Assembly (NCBI RefSeq): GCF_003938655.1
Contig: NZ_RJJT01000010.1
Span: 1-64,000, forward strand
Length of the DNA stretch: 64,000 bases
Direction of reading: 5' to 3'
Origin: Rhizobium pisi
Lineage (GTDB): Bacteria; Pseudomonadota; Alphaproteobacteria; Rhizobiales; Rhizobiaceae
Shown here: positions 27,746 to 35,978 of the stretch, piece after piece
Layout of the letters: each line of letters begins with the position of its first letter
Numbering within the stretch: the first letter of the stretch is position 1
Notes under the pieces: model-generated
Seen by the model: the letters and a program-made list of their open reading frames with translations, nothing else
Told to the model about the DNA's origin: nothing
The model's database searches: none
Program-made: the position numbers and the translations under genes

Positions 27746-27774
27746 AGCCCCTCGCATGCGCGATGCGAAGGGCT
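27746..27774 (-). terminator. probable leuB terminator
   Basis: A 12-position inverted repeat (27746-27757 with 27763-27774, one C-A mismatch) with a 5-base loop, about 25 bases after the leuB stop. The minus-strand U-tract is weak (TCTTC). Confidence 0.5.
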
Positions 27775-27780
27775 GAATGT

Positions 27781-27796
27781 TGTTTCACGTGAAATA
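27781..27796. promoter_or_regulatory. parS: parS-like ParB centromere site
   Basis: The 16 bases TGTTTCACGTGAAATA match the bacterial parS consensus TGTTTCACGTGAAACA at 15 positions, including the whole TTTCACGTGAAA core palindrome. It sits two bases past the leuB stop and before its probable terminator, a non-coding position. parAB themselves are not in the window. Confidence 0.72.
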
Positions 27797-27798
27797 TA

Positions 27799-28911
27799 TC
27801 AGGCCGAAAGCGCCTTGAACTCGGCGAGGATCGCATCGCCCATCTCGACGGTGCCGACCTGCCTGCAGCCATCGGCCATGATATCGCCGGTGCGGATGCC
27901 CTTGTCGAGCACGTTGGCGATTGCCTTTTCCAGGTCGTCGGCTTCCTTCACCAGATTGAAGGAGTAGCGCAGGCACATGGCGAAGGAGGCGATCATGGCG
28001 ATCGGATTGGCGACACCCTTGCCGGCAATGTCGGGCGCCGAGCCGTGCACCGGCTCGTAGAGCGCCTTGCGCTTGCCGGTCTTGCCATCAGGCGCACCGA
28101 GCGAGGCCGAGGGCAGCATGCCGAGCGAACCGGTCAGCATGGCGGCGACGTCGGAGAGCATGTCGCCGAAGAGATTGTCGGTGACGATGACGTCGAACTG
28201 CTTGGGCTGGCGCACCAGCTGCATGCCGCCGGCATCGGCGAGCATATGTTCGAGCTGGACATCGGAATATTTCGCCTTGTGCGTCTCGGTCACTACCTGG
28301 TTCCAAAGCACGCCCGACTTCATGACGTTGCGCTTTTCCATGGAGCAGACGCGGTTCTGCCGCGTGCGGGCCATTTCGAAGGCGACGCCGGCGATGCGCT
28401 CGATCTCGTAGGTATCGTAGACCTGCGTGTCGATGCCGCGCTTCTGGCCGTTGCCGAGGTCGATAATCTCCTTCGGCTCGCCAAAATAGACGCCGCCCGT
28501 CAGTTCGCGGATGATCAGGATATCAAGGCCTTCGACCAGTTCCGGCTTCAGCGAGGAGGCCGAGGCAAGGGCCGGGTAGCAGATCGCCGGGCGGAGGTTC
28601 GCGAAGAGCTGCAGATCCTTGCGCAGGCGCAGCAGGCCGGCTTCCGGACGCACTTCGTAGGGTACGCTATCCCATTTCGGGCCGCCGACGGCGCCGAAGA
28701 GAACGGCATCGGCGGCGAGCGCCTTCTGCATGTCGCCTTCGGAGATCGCCGCGCCGTGGGCATCGTAAGCGCTGCCGCCGACAAGGCCTTCGTCGGTGAC
28801 GAAACCGGCGTTCATCGCCTCGTTCATATAGGCGATGATCTTGCGGACCTCGCCCATGGCCTCGGGACCGATGCCGTCACCCGGCAGCAGGAAAAGATTG
28901 CGCGCTGTCAT
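27799..28911 (-). CDS. leuB: 3-isopropylmalate dehydrogenase
   Basis: Oxidatively decarboxylates 3-isopropylmalate with NAD in leucine synthesis. The 370-residue length is normal. Family motifs are LPGDGIGPE at the N-terminus, [22 protein letters not shown], the substrate-binding [22 protein letters not shown] with the metal-binding aspartates, and the coenzyme loop [18 protein letters not shown]. The ATG at 28911 has AGGAGG five bases upstream. It is on the same strand as leuD (1.3 kb upstream) but separated from it by a plus-strand dehydratase gene and two repeats. Confidence 0.97.
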   Translation of the reverse strand: MTARNLFLLPGDGIGPEAMGEVRKIIAYMNEAMNAGFVTDEGLVGGSAYDAHGAAISEGDMQKALAADAVLFGAVGGPKWDSVPYEVRPEAGLLRLRKDLQLFANLRPAICYPALASASSLKPELVEGLDILIIRELTGGVYFGEPKEIIDLGNGQKRGIDTQVYDTYEIERIAGVAFEMARTRQNRVCSMEKRNVMKSGVLWNQVVTETHKAKYSDVQLEHMLADAGGMQLVRQPKQFDVIVTDNLFGDMLSDVAAMLTGSLGMLPSASLGAPDGKTGKRKALYEPVHGSAPDIAGKGVANPIAMIASFAMCLRYSFNLVKEADDLEKAIANVLDKGIRTGDIMADGCRQVGTVEMGDAILAEFKALSA

Positions 28912-29064
28912 GAAACCCTCCTGGAAAAACAAGTTGCGGCTTCTTAGACCCCGGAAATGGGCATTTCAAGCGAGAGAAGGGGTGAATCGGTACGCTTCGC
29001 TCCAGCGCATCGACCCGAAAAGCAGAATCGATTTTTGGATCGATGCGGGAATGGAAAGTGTTAG

Positions 29065-29097
29065 AGCGTCCGTTGCGCGTCTGTAAGACGCGGCGCT
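29065..29097 (+). repeat. rhizobial intergenic repeat, copy 1
   Basis: A 33-base element beginning AGCGTCCGTTGCGCGTCTG and ending GACGCGGCGCT, with an internal GCGTC ... GACGC inverted repeat. It nearly matches copy 2 at 30131-30165 in the same orientation. The preceding 70 bases (about 28996-29060), with CGCATCGA and ATCGAT-type repeats, look like part of the same composite element. Confidence 0.7.
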
Positions 29098-29174
29098 CCC
29101 GGTCGCGATGATTGCTCTGGCGCCTGCAAACGGGTTAGAACCACCTTCTCATCTTTACTTTCCGGATTTTCATC

Positions 29175-30107
29175 ATGGCTTTGGCACCTCTCCATCTCGA
29201 CACGCCTTTGGTTCGCACGGGATCCGGCTATAGCGCGAGCGGCAAGCCACTCTGGCTGAAGCTCGATGCGCTGCAGCCTTCCGGCAGCTTCAAGCTGCGT
29301 GGCGTCGGCCGGCTTTGCCAACATGAGGTGGAAAATGGGGCGCGGGAGATCTACTGCGCGTCCGGCGGCAATGCCGGCATTGCCGCGGCTTATGCCGGCC
29401 GGGCGCTCGGTGTTCCGGTCACAATCGTCGTGCCGGAGACGACAGCAGCCGATGTCCGGCAGACGATTGCTGCAACGGGCGCCACCGTCCTGGTCCACGG
29501 ATCGGTTTTTGATGAAGCCAATGCCCATGCGGTGGAGCTCGCAGAGAGCCGCAAGGCGACCTATGTGCATCCCTTCGACCATCCGCTTCTATGGGATGGC
29601 CATGCGACGCTGATCGACGAGGTGGTGGCGAAGGGTGCAAAATTCGATTGCGTCATTACCAGCGTTGGCGGCGGCGGACTGCTGGCCGGCATCGTTGAGG
29701 GACTGAAGCGAAACGGACTTTCCGACGTGCCCGTCATTGCCGTCGAAACCGAAGGGACGGCCTCGCTGCATGCCAGCCTCAAGGCGAATGAGCGAATTAC
29801 CCTTCCCATGATTACCTCGATTGCCAATTCGCTCGGCGCGCGGCAGGTGGCGCAGCATGTCTTCGAGCTGCCGAAACAGCATCCGATCGAAAGCATCGTC
29901 GTCAGCGATGCCGACGCCGTCGCCGCCTGTCTGAAATTTGCCGATGCGCAGCGCATTCTGGTCGAGCCGGCCTGCGGGGCTGCCCTTGCCGTTGCCGACG
30001 TGCATGCCGGGCTGCTTCAGCGCTTCGATCATCCGCTCATCGAAGTCTGCGGCGGCATCGGCGTCTCGCTCGAAAAGCTGAAGCTCTGGAAAGAGAAGTT
30101 TCTCTGA
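29175..30107 (+). CDS. PLP-dependent threonine/serine dehydratase-like enzyme
   Basis: A 310-residue fold-type II PLP enzyme. The Schiff-base lysine is Lys40 in PSGSFKLRG, the substrate loop is SGGNAG at 63-68, and the phosphate-binding glycine loop is GGGGL from 165. It has no C-terminal ACT regulatory domain, so it resembles catabolic serine/threonine dehydratases (TdcB, SDH) rather than biosynthetic IlvA; serine racemase or another beta-eliminase is possible. It lies on the opposite strand to leuB and leuD, between two direct copies of an intergenic repeat, which suggests an inserted gene. The exact substrate cannot be told from sequence. Confidence 0.85.
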   Translation: MALAPLHLDTPLVRTGSGYSASGKPLWLKLDALQPSGSFKLRGVGRLCQHEVENGAREIYCASGGNAGIAAAYAGRALGVPVTIVVPETTAADVRQTIAATGATVLVHGSVFDEANAHAVELAESRKATYVHPFDHPLLWDGHATLIDEVVAKGAKFDCVITSVGGGGLLAGIVEGLKRNGLSDVPVIAVETEGTASLHASLKANERITLPMITSIANSLGARQVAQHVFELPKQHPIESIVVSDADAVAACLKFADAQRILVEPACGAALAVADVHAGLLQRFDHPLIEVCGGIGVSLEKLKLWKEKFL

Positions 30108-30130
30108 TTTGCGGTAATTCAAGATGTTGC

Positions 30131-30165
30131 AGCGTCCTTTGCGCGTCTGAATGACGCGCGGCGCT
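30131..30165 (+). repeat. rhizobial intergenic repeat, copy 2
   Basis: A 35-base element with AGCGTCCTTTGCGCGTCTG, a 5-base spacer region and GACGCGCGGCGCT; GCGCGTC and GACGCGC form a 7-bp stem. It is a direct copy of 29065-29097, 23 bases after the dehydratase stop. Confidence 0.7.
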
Positions 30166-30219
30166 GTAAAGAAAAAGCCAGGTGAAGCCCGGCTTGATCA
30201 ATAGGCAAATCGTCAGCGA

Positions 30220-30828
30220 TCAGGCTGCCCAGGGATGGGAAGCGGCGTTCTTCTTTTCGAATGCGTCGATCGCCTTGCCCTTTTCCATGGTCAGGCCGAT
30301 ATCGTCGAGGCCGTTCAGCAGGCAGTGGCGCTTGAACTCGTCGAGGTCGAACTTGATCGAGCCGCCATCGGGGCCGGTGATCTCGAGGTTCTCAAGATCC
30401 ACGGTCAGGATGGCATTGGAGCCGCGCGAGGCGTCGTCCATCAGCTTGTCGAGATTTTCCTGGCTGACCTTGATCGGCAAGATGCCGTTCTTGAAGCAGT
30501 TGTTGTAGAAAATGTCGGCGAAGCTGGTGGAGATCACGCAGCGGATGCCGAAATCGAGCAGCGCCCACGGCGCGTGTTCACGCGAGGAACCGCAGCCGAA
30601 ATTGTCGCCGGCGACCAGGATTTTCGCATCGCGGTAGGCCGGTTTGTTCAGCACGAAATCGGGGTTTTCGGAGCCGTCTTCATTGTAGCGGGCTTCGGCG
30701 AAAAGGCCCTTGCCAAGGCCGGTGCGCTTGATGGTCTTCAGATAGTCCTTCGGAATGATCATGTCGGTGTCGACGTTGACGACCGGCAGGGGCGCTGCAA
30801 CGCCCGTGAGCTTCACGAATTTATCCAT
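30220..30828 (-). CDS. leuD: 3-isopropylmalate dehydratase small subunit
   Basis: Small (swivel-domain) subunit that with LeuC isomerises 2-isopropylmalate to 3-isopropylmalate. It has 202 residues. The [14 protein letters not shown] segment and the substrate-site loop [17 protein letters not shown] are diagnostic. The ATG is at 30828. leuC is not in the window. Together with leuB it covers two steps of leucine synthesis, encoded on the same strand. Confidence 0.96.
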   Translation of the reverse strand: MDKFVKLTGVAAPLPVVNVDTDMIIPKDYLKTIKRTGLGKGLFAEARYNEDGSENPDFVLNKPAYRDAKILVAGDNFGCGSSREHAPWALLDFGIRCVISTSFADIFYNNCFKNGILPIKVSQENLDKLMDDASRGSNAILTVDLENLEITGPDGGSIKFDLDEFKRHCLLNGLDDIGLTMEKGKAIDAFEKKNAASHPWAA

Positions 30829-30962
30829 GACCCATGCTCCATTTCAGCAAAACATACTTTCTGAATTTGCATCTAGTCCAGTTTTTCGCCGAAATGAAGG
30901 AGAATCTTTCGAAAATGCGGCCACGCGACGTTTCGCGCGGCCGGCCCGTTGCGCATACCCCG

Positions 30963-31385
30963 TTACTTGCTCGGTGCGTTGAGGCCCCAGAGGACACCGA
31001 AGGGATCGCGGAGCTGGCCGTAGCGGTCGCCCCAGAACATCAGTTCGACCGGCATGACGACTTCGGCGCCGGCAGCCACAGCCCGGTCCCACCAGAAATC
31101 GATATCGTCGATAACAAGCTGGATGGCGAAGCCTTTATGGCCTTTGAAGGGATGGCCATATTCGGGATAGGCATCCGACAGCATGAGGGAGCTGCCGTTG
31201 ATATAGAGATGCACATGCATCGTCCGGCCACTCTCGTCGACTGGCACCTTGTAAGCTTCTTCGGCGCCGAAGGCCTTCTTGTAGAATTCCGCGGCCTTTA
31301 CCGCGCCGCCGACCGTCAGATAGGGCAGCAGGCCATTCTTGACCGGCGGCATTTTGACCGGATTGTTTTCGGTCGTCGTATCCAT
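30963..31385 (-). CDS. VOC-family (glyoxalase/PhnB-like) protein
   Basis: A 140-residue protein of the vicinal-oxygen-chelate superfamily, PhnB-like branch: YLTVGGAVKAAEFYKKAFGAEE at the N-terminus (19 residues or fewer quoted regions: AAEFYKKAFGAEE) and FWGDRYGQLRDPFGVLWGL at the C-terminus. Metal ligands of PhnB-type proteins are only partly kept, so an enzymatic role is not assured. The ATG at 31385 has GGAGG at 6 bases spacing; an ATG two codons earlier is too close to it. The reaction is unknown. Confidence 0.8.
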   Translation of the reverse strand: MDTTTENNPVKMPPVKNGLLPYLTVGGAVKAAEFYKKAFGAEEAYKVPVDESGRTMHVHLYINGSSLMLSDAYPEYGHPFKGHKGFAIQLVIDDIDFWWDRAVAAGAEVVMPVELMFWGDRYGQLRDPFGVLWGLNAPSK

Positions 31386-31493
31386 GCTCATCCTCCATCG
31401 TTTTGAGCGCCGGCTGAATGCCTGGCTGCTGCAAGGACGTATCATGGAAGCATGATCCGACAGTGTCGGTCCGTTTTTTTGAGCGTAGGCTGC

Positions 31494-31727
31494 TCAGAGA
31501 TCGATGATCGTGCCGCGACCGTCGTTCCAGATACGCATCTCGCGCTGGCCGTTGTTGGCCTTGGCGCGGACCGGAGCGGGCTTCATCTTCAGCGAAAGCG
31601 CGCGGCCGACCATGAGTACGGTCAGAATGCCGCCGACGGCGAGCGTCACCGAGAAGGTGAGAAGCAGCATGGCCACCAAAACGGTGGCACCGGCAAGCAT
31701 GATGAAGATGGAGCGAATGTTCTGCAT
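31494..31727 (-). CDS. small membrane protein, unknown function
   Basis: A 77-residue protein. Residues about 5-43 are hydrophobic and long enough for one or two membrane helices; the C-terminal third is basic and polar (KPAPVRAKANNG). I do not recognise a family. The ATG at 31727 directly precedes the hydrophobic segment; AAAGG is a little far upstream (about 10 bases). It lies between the VOC gene and the divergent CitE-like gene. Confidence 0.6.
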   Translation of the reverse strand: MQNIRSIFIMLAGATVLVAMLLLTFSVTLAVGGILTVLMVGRALSLKMKPAPVRAKANNGQREMRIWNDGRGTIIDL

Positions 31728-31840
31728 TGGTTTTAGACCTTTCTTCGGAAAGGAATGTGGTCCTTCTTTTTTCTCTCTGCAAGGCAAGCATGGCTTTTTG
31801 TTGTCTTGCCGGGCTTTGCGAAGCTTGGCACTAATAGTCC

Positions 31841-32746
31841 ATGAGCCGAACCGTTCCTCTCCGTTCCCAGCGCCTGCGCCGCTCGGTGCTGAGCGTACCC
31901 GCCATCAATGCGCGGGCGCTCGAAAAGAGCCATTCCCTTGATTGCGATGCCGTTATTTTCGATCTGGAGGATTCGGTGGCGCCTGAGAAGAAGGCGCAGG
32001 CGCGGGAAAATCTGAGAAGCTTTTTCGCCGGGCCGGCGCTTGAGGGCAAGGAAAGGATCATCCGCATCAATTCTTTGTCATCCGAATTCGGGCCGGCGGA
32101 TCTTGATCTGGTCAGGGCGCTTCTGCCCGATGCCGTTCTGTTGCCGAAGGTGGACGAGCCTCAGGATGTCACTGATATCGGCGATCTGCTTGCCGATGCG
32201 GATGCGCCGGAGGAATTGCGGATCTGGGCGATGATCGAGACGCCGCGCGGCGTGCTGAATGTCGGGGCGATCGCCGAATCCAGCCGCACGCCGGGATCGC
32301 GGCTTGATTGCCTCGTTGTCGGCCTCAACGACCTGCGCAAGGAAACGGGTGTTCTGCCGCAACCGGGGCGGACCTATCTCGTGCCGTGGCTGATGCAGGT
32401 CATTCTGGCGGTCAAGGCCTATGGGCTCGATGCGCTCGACAGCGTCTTTAATGATTTCCGCGATGGCGAAGGCTTCGATGCCGAATGCGGGCAGGGCCGC
32501 GCCATGAGTTTTGCGGGCAAGATGCTGATCCACCCCTTGCAGATCGAAGCCGCCAACCGGTATTTCGGGCCGAGCGCGGAGGAGATAGCGGAAGCCGAAG
32601 CGATCATATCGGCCTTCGCCGATCCGGCTGCCAAGGGCCGCAACGTCATCAATGCGAACGGGCGGATGATCGAGCGGCTGCATCTTGTCCAGGCCGAAGC
32701 TCTGGTTCATAAAGCTCGCCTGATTTCTGCAAGAAAGCCCGCCTGA
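31841..32746 (+). CDS. HpcH/HpaI aldolase / CitE-family CoA ester lyase
   Basis: A 301-residue TIM-barrel enzyme of the CitE family. Key segments are RRSVLSVPA at the N-terminus, DLEDSV at 41-46, the substrate arginine in IRIN (about 75), the metal-ligand glutamate Glu133 in MIETPRGV, and GLNDLRKETG at 161-170. Members cleave or form CoA esters of malate, citramalate or related acids; a citrate-lyase role is unlikely because no CitD/CitF genes are nearby. The stop overlaps the ATG of the DUF1737 gene by one base, indicating translational coupling. Confidence 0.85.
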   Translation: MSRTVPLRSQRLRRSVLSVPAINARALEKSHSLDCDAVIFDLEDSVAPEKKAQARENLRSFFAGPALEGKERIIRINSLSSEFGPADLDLVRALLPDAVLLPKVDEPQDVTDIGDLLADADAPEELRIWAMIETPRGVLNVGAIAESSRTPGSRLDCLVVGLNDLRKETGVLPQPGRTYLVPWLMQVILAVKAYGLDALDSVFNDFRDGEGFDAECGQGRAMSFAGKMLIHPLQIEAANRYFGPSAEEIAEAEAIISAFADPAAKGRNVINANGRMIERLHLVQAEALVHKARLISARKPA

Positions 32747-32952
32747 TGAAACTCTACCGCTTCCTGACCGGTCCCGACGATGCTTCCTTCTGCCACAAGG
32801 TCACCGCTGCCCTTAACAAGGGCTGGTCGCTGGAAGGCTCGCCGACCTATGCCTTCAATGCCGCAACCGGCGCGATGCAATGCGGCCAGGCCGTCATCAA
32901 GCATGTCGAGGGCAAGGATTACGATCCTGAGATGAAGCTCTCCGAGCAGTAG
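32746..32952 (+). CDS. DUF1737 family small protein
   Basis: A 68-residue soluble protein of the DUF1737 family, recognised from KLYRFLTGPDDASFCHKV and LNKGWSLEGSPTYAFN followed by CGQAVIK. The family pattern is a small domain often seen alone or fused to other enzymes. Its TGATG overlap with the CitE-like gene suggests a shared message. No function is known. Confidence 0.8.
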   Translation: MKLYRFLTGPDDASFCHKVTAALNKGWSLEGSPTYAFNAATGAMQCGQAVIKHVEGKDYDPEMKLSEQ

Positions 32953-32966
32953 GGCGCGTTGCGCTT

Positions 32967-33404
32967 CTAGCGCTCGGCAGCTTCCTCCGCGCTGGCCTCG
33001 ATCCGCTCCATGTCATCGTCGCTCAGCCCGAAATGGTGGCCGATCTCGTGGATCAGGACATGGGTGATGATATCACCGAGCGTCTCGTCGTTTTCGGCCC
33101 AGTAATCGAGAATGGGACGCCGGTAGAGGCGGATGCGGTTCGGCATCTCGCCGGTTTCCACCGTGAAGCGTTCGGAGATGCCCCTGCCCTCGAAAAGGCC
33201 GAGCAGGTCGAAAGGGGTTTCCAGCGCCATGTCCTCGAAAACGTCGTCGTCGGGGAAATCTTCGATCTCGATCGTCAGGTTGGTCGTCAGCTGGCGGAAT
33301 TCATCCGGCAGATGGCTGTATGCCTCCATGGCCAGCGACTCGAAAGTGCTGATCGTTGGCGCATGGCGGTCCCGCCAATCGTCGCTCTGGTCTATGCGGG
33401 CCAT
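32967..33404 (-). CDS. small zincin-like metallopeptidase
   Basis: A 145-residue protein of the metallopeptidase family with minimal zincin fold (COG3824 type). The zinc motif is HEIGHHFGLSDDDM with His119, Glu120 and His123, and Asp129 as possible third ligand. No signal peptide or membrane helix, so it is cytoplasmic. The ATG at 33404 has AAGGAAGGAA upstream. It is divergent from imuA and shares the region containing the SOS box. Its substrate is unknown. Confidence 0.85.
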   Translation of the reverse strand: MARIDQSDDWRDRHAPTISTFESLAMEAYSHLPDEFRQLTTNLTIEIEDFPDDDVFEDMALETPFDLLGLFEGRGISERFTVETGEMPNRIRLYRRPILDYWAENDETLGDIITHVLIHEIGHHFGLSDDDMERIEASAEEAAER

Positions 33405-33530
33405 GAATATTCCTTCCTTTGCGGGCCCATATAGAACCTTTATCGCCGATTTTCGAGTGCGGAATCAGGGGCAGGAATAAATTCATAGAAAATGGCCGTT
33501 GACTCTTCATTAGCTCTCTGGAATCTATAA

Positions 33531-33545
33531 GAACATAACAGGAAC
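33531..33545 (+). promoter_or_regulatory. LexA (SOS) box of imuA-imuB-dnaE2
   Basis: GAAC at 33531-33534 and GAAC at 33542-33545 separated by seven bases, a perfect match to the alphaproteobacterial LexA consensus GAAC-N7-GAAC. It ends 20 bases before the imuA ATG. Confidence 0.93.
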
Positions 33546-33565
33546 AAGACGGATCGGAGAACGCC

Positions 33566-34522
33566 ATGGCGCAGCACGCCCTGGCGCGCGAGCGGCTTTT
33601 TGCGCTCCGCGAAACCATCGCCAGACTGGAAGGAAAGCCGGCGCCGGCGCTTGCGGCAGCGGAGCGGGAAGCCCTGGCATCGGGGAAGGCTACGCGGCAG
33701 GCCACGGCGCAGAATGACCGTGGGCTTCGCCTGCCGTTCGGCGTGGGTCCGCTCGACGAGGCGATGGAAGGCGGCCTGCCGCTCGATGCGATCATCGAAT
33801 TCCGCTCGGCTTTGTCTCGCGATGCAGGCGCGGCAAGCGGGCTGGCAATGGCTGTTGCCGCGCGGCTGCAGAAACAAGAAGCGGATGCCGGCAGGCTTCT
33901 GCCGCTCCTCTGGATCGGCGATGCAGTTGGCGCGCTGGAGGCCGGCCGTCCCTATGCCCCCGGGCTTCGGGATTTTGGGCTGAGCCCGGAGCTGTTTCTT
34001 CATGCGGCGCCGCGCAAGCTGGATGAAGCGCTCTGGCTGGCGGAGGCGGCGGTGGAAAGCGCTGCCTTCTCAGCCGTTATCTTCGAAGTGCGGGGCAACC
34101 CTGCGCATTTCGGCCTGACCGAAAGCCGCAGGCTCAGTCTCAGGGCACATGCTTCCCGTCGTCCGCTCTTTCTTGTCCGTCAGGCCGGAGAGGAGGAGGC
34201 AAGCAGTGCGGCCTTCCGCCTGCATGTCGAACCGGCACCATCCGGTCTGCGGCCATTGCCGGATAGATCGAAGCTTTCCGGCAGTATCGGCAATCCGATT
34301 TTCCGTCTCACGCTGGAGAAGAGCCGCAATCCGGCCCCGCTCTCCTTTCTCCTGGAGTGGAATCCCCATGAACGCGAATTTCTCCCCGTCACCGAACCAA
34401 ACCTCGTTCGCCCTCCAGGCGAACAGTCAGCGCATTCTCGCGCTCAGCTTCCCGCATCTGCAAACGGATCGCATCGCTCGCAGGCGATGGGGGCTCTCCT
34501 GGCGTTCGAAAGGGCGTCCTGA
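33566..34522 (+). CDS. imuA: mutasome accessory protein ImuA
   Basis: A 318-residue RecA/SulA-like protein of the SOS mutagenesis cassette; in Caulobacter and mycobacterial equivalents it works with ImuB and DnaE2 in translesion synthesis. The recognisable part is LPFGVGPLDEAMEGGLP near residue 55, followed by the core to about 265, ending at [12 protein letters not shown]. The last 50 residues are low-complexity and lie in the 155-base overlap with imuB. A Walker A lysine is not evident, as usual for ImuA. A perfect LexA box precedes it. Confidence 0.9.
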   Translation: MAQHALARERLFALRETIARLEGKPAPALAAAEREALASGKATRQATAQNDRGLRLPFGVGPLDEAMEGGLPLDAIIEFRSALSRDAGAASGLAMAVAARLQKQEADAGRLLPLLWIGDAVGALEAGRPYAPGLRDFGLSPELFLHAAPRKLDEALWLAEAAVESAAFSAVIFEVRGNPAHFGLTESRRLSLRAHASRRPLFLVRQAGEEEASSAAFRLHVEPAPSGLRPLPDRSKLSGSIGNPIFRLTLEKSRNPAPLSFLLEWNPHEREFLPVTEPNLVRPPGEQSAHSRAQLPASANGSHRSQAMGALLAFERAS

Positions 34523-35978
34523 GGCGCCGCCCATCGTCTGTTCCGGCAAGCTCAACAATGCCATGCGACTGACGGCACTGGACGAGTTGGCCGAGAGGCT
34601 GGGGTTGAAGAAGGAGCAGGGCGTTGCCGAAGCGCGCGCCATGTACCCGACGCTTGAGATCGTGGAAGAGGACCCGGCGGCCGACCGTCGGCTGCTGGAG
34701 GCAATTGCCGACTGGTGCGACCGTTATACGCCGCTCGTGGCGTTCGACGGCAAGGACGGCCTGTTTCTCGACATTACTGGCTGCGCTCATCTCTTCGGCG
34801 GTGAAAAGGCGCTTCTTAAGGATGTCCTGTCGCGGCTCTTTCACATGGGGATCGATGCGCGGGGCGCGGTCTCATCGTCACCAGGTCATTCCTGGGCCGT
34901 ATCCCGCTTCGGGCAAAGCGGCGTGATCGAGGATGAGGCGGCGGAACATGTGCTGGTGTCCCTGCCGGTCGCAGCCTTGCGGCTGGAAGGTCAAACCGTC
35001 GATGCCCTGAAGAAACTCGGTCTCAAATATGTCGGCGACGTCATTGATGCGCCGCGCGCGCCGCTGACCCGCCGGTTCGGTCCGGAACTACTTCTGCGCC
35101 TCGACCAGGCGCTGGGACGTGAAGAGGAGCCGGTCTCACCCCGGCGTCCCGTCGCCAGCCTCTCGGCCGAAAACCGCCTGATCGAGCCCATCGGCACGGA
35201 AGAGCAGATCCTTGCCCTGACCAGGCAGGTGGCCATGTCGCTGCAGCCGTCGCTGGAGGCGCGGGGAGCCGGCGGACGGGTGTTTGAACTGGTCCTGTTT
35301 CGCGTCGACGGTAGGGTCTTCCGTATTTCCGTCGGCGCTTCTCAGCCGCTTCGCGAACCGAAGCTTATCGCCGGGCTTTTTTCTGAGCGATTGCAAGCGG
35401 TCTATGACGATCTCGATGCCGGCTATGGTTTCGAGATCCTGCGGCTGAATGTGTTGCGGCATGATCCCTTCAACGAGGCACAGGGTGATTTCGAGGGCGG
35501 CCGTCAGGGAGAGATATCGCTTTCTGTCTTCGTCGACCGGGTCTCGGCCCGGCTGGGTGCGGATTGCCTGCAAAGTTTCCAGCTCCGCGAGAGCCATGTC
35601 CCCGAACGCGCCGTCATCACGGTTCCCGTCATGGAGAACCTTCCCAGGCGGAAGGCGGAGCAGGACATCGACCTTCCTTTCCGCGAAGAGCGTCCGCTGC
35701 GGCTTTTTGCAACGCCGGAGCCGGTGGAAATCATGTTGGCCGAAGTGCCCGATGGTCCGCCGCAGATCTTCCGCTGGCGGCGCCTGCAGCATCAGGTGGC
35801 CAGAAGTGAAGGGCCGGAACGGATTGCCATGGAGTGGTGGATCGATGGGGACGACGCCGAGGCGCGTGACTATTTCCGCATCGAGGACGAGATCGGGCAT
35901 CGCTTCTGGATTTATCGCCGCGGTTTCTATGGTCAGGAATTCTATCCTCGCTGGTTCATGCATGGTGTGTTTGCATGA
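34368..35978 (+). CDS. imuB: ImuB, inactive Y-family polymerase homologue
   Basis: A 536-residue Y-family DNA polymerase-like protein that bridges ImuA, the beta clamp and DnaE2. The fold begins at [14 protein letters not shown], where active polymerases have an aspartate-containing DMDAFFA motif, and the second acidic motif is replaced by [15 protein letters not shown]; the catalytic carboxylates are therefore missing, as known for the family. The ATG at 34368 provides a 22-residue leader and overlaps imuA by 155 bases. The end overlaps dnaE2 by four bases (ATGA). Confidence 0.92.
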   Translation: MNANFSPSPNQTSFALQANSQRILALSFPHLQTDRIARRRWGLSWRSKGRPEAPPIVCSGKLNNAMRLTALDELAERLGLKKEQGVAEARAMYPTLEIVEEDPAADRRLLEAIADWCDRYTPLVAFDGKDGLFLDITGCAHLFGGEKALLKDVLSRLFHMGIDARGAVSSSPGHSWAVSRFGQSGVIEDEAAEHVLVSLPVAALRLEGQTVDALKKLGLKYVGDVIDAPRAPLTRRFGPELLLRLDQALGREEEPVSPRRPVASLSAENRLIEPIGTEEQILALTRQVAMSLQPSLEARGAGGRVFELVLFRVDGRVFRISVGASQPLREPKLIAGLFSERLQAVYDDLDAGYGFEILRLNVLRHDPFNEAQGDFEGGRQGEISLSVFVDRVSARLGADCLQSFQLRESHVPERAVITVPVMENLPRRKAEQDIDLPFREERPLRLFATPEPVEIMLAEVPDGPPQIFRWRRLQHQVARSEGPERIAMEWWIDGDDAEARDYFRIEDEIGHRFWIYRRGFYGQEFYPRWFMHGVFA

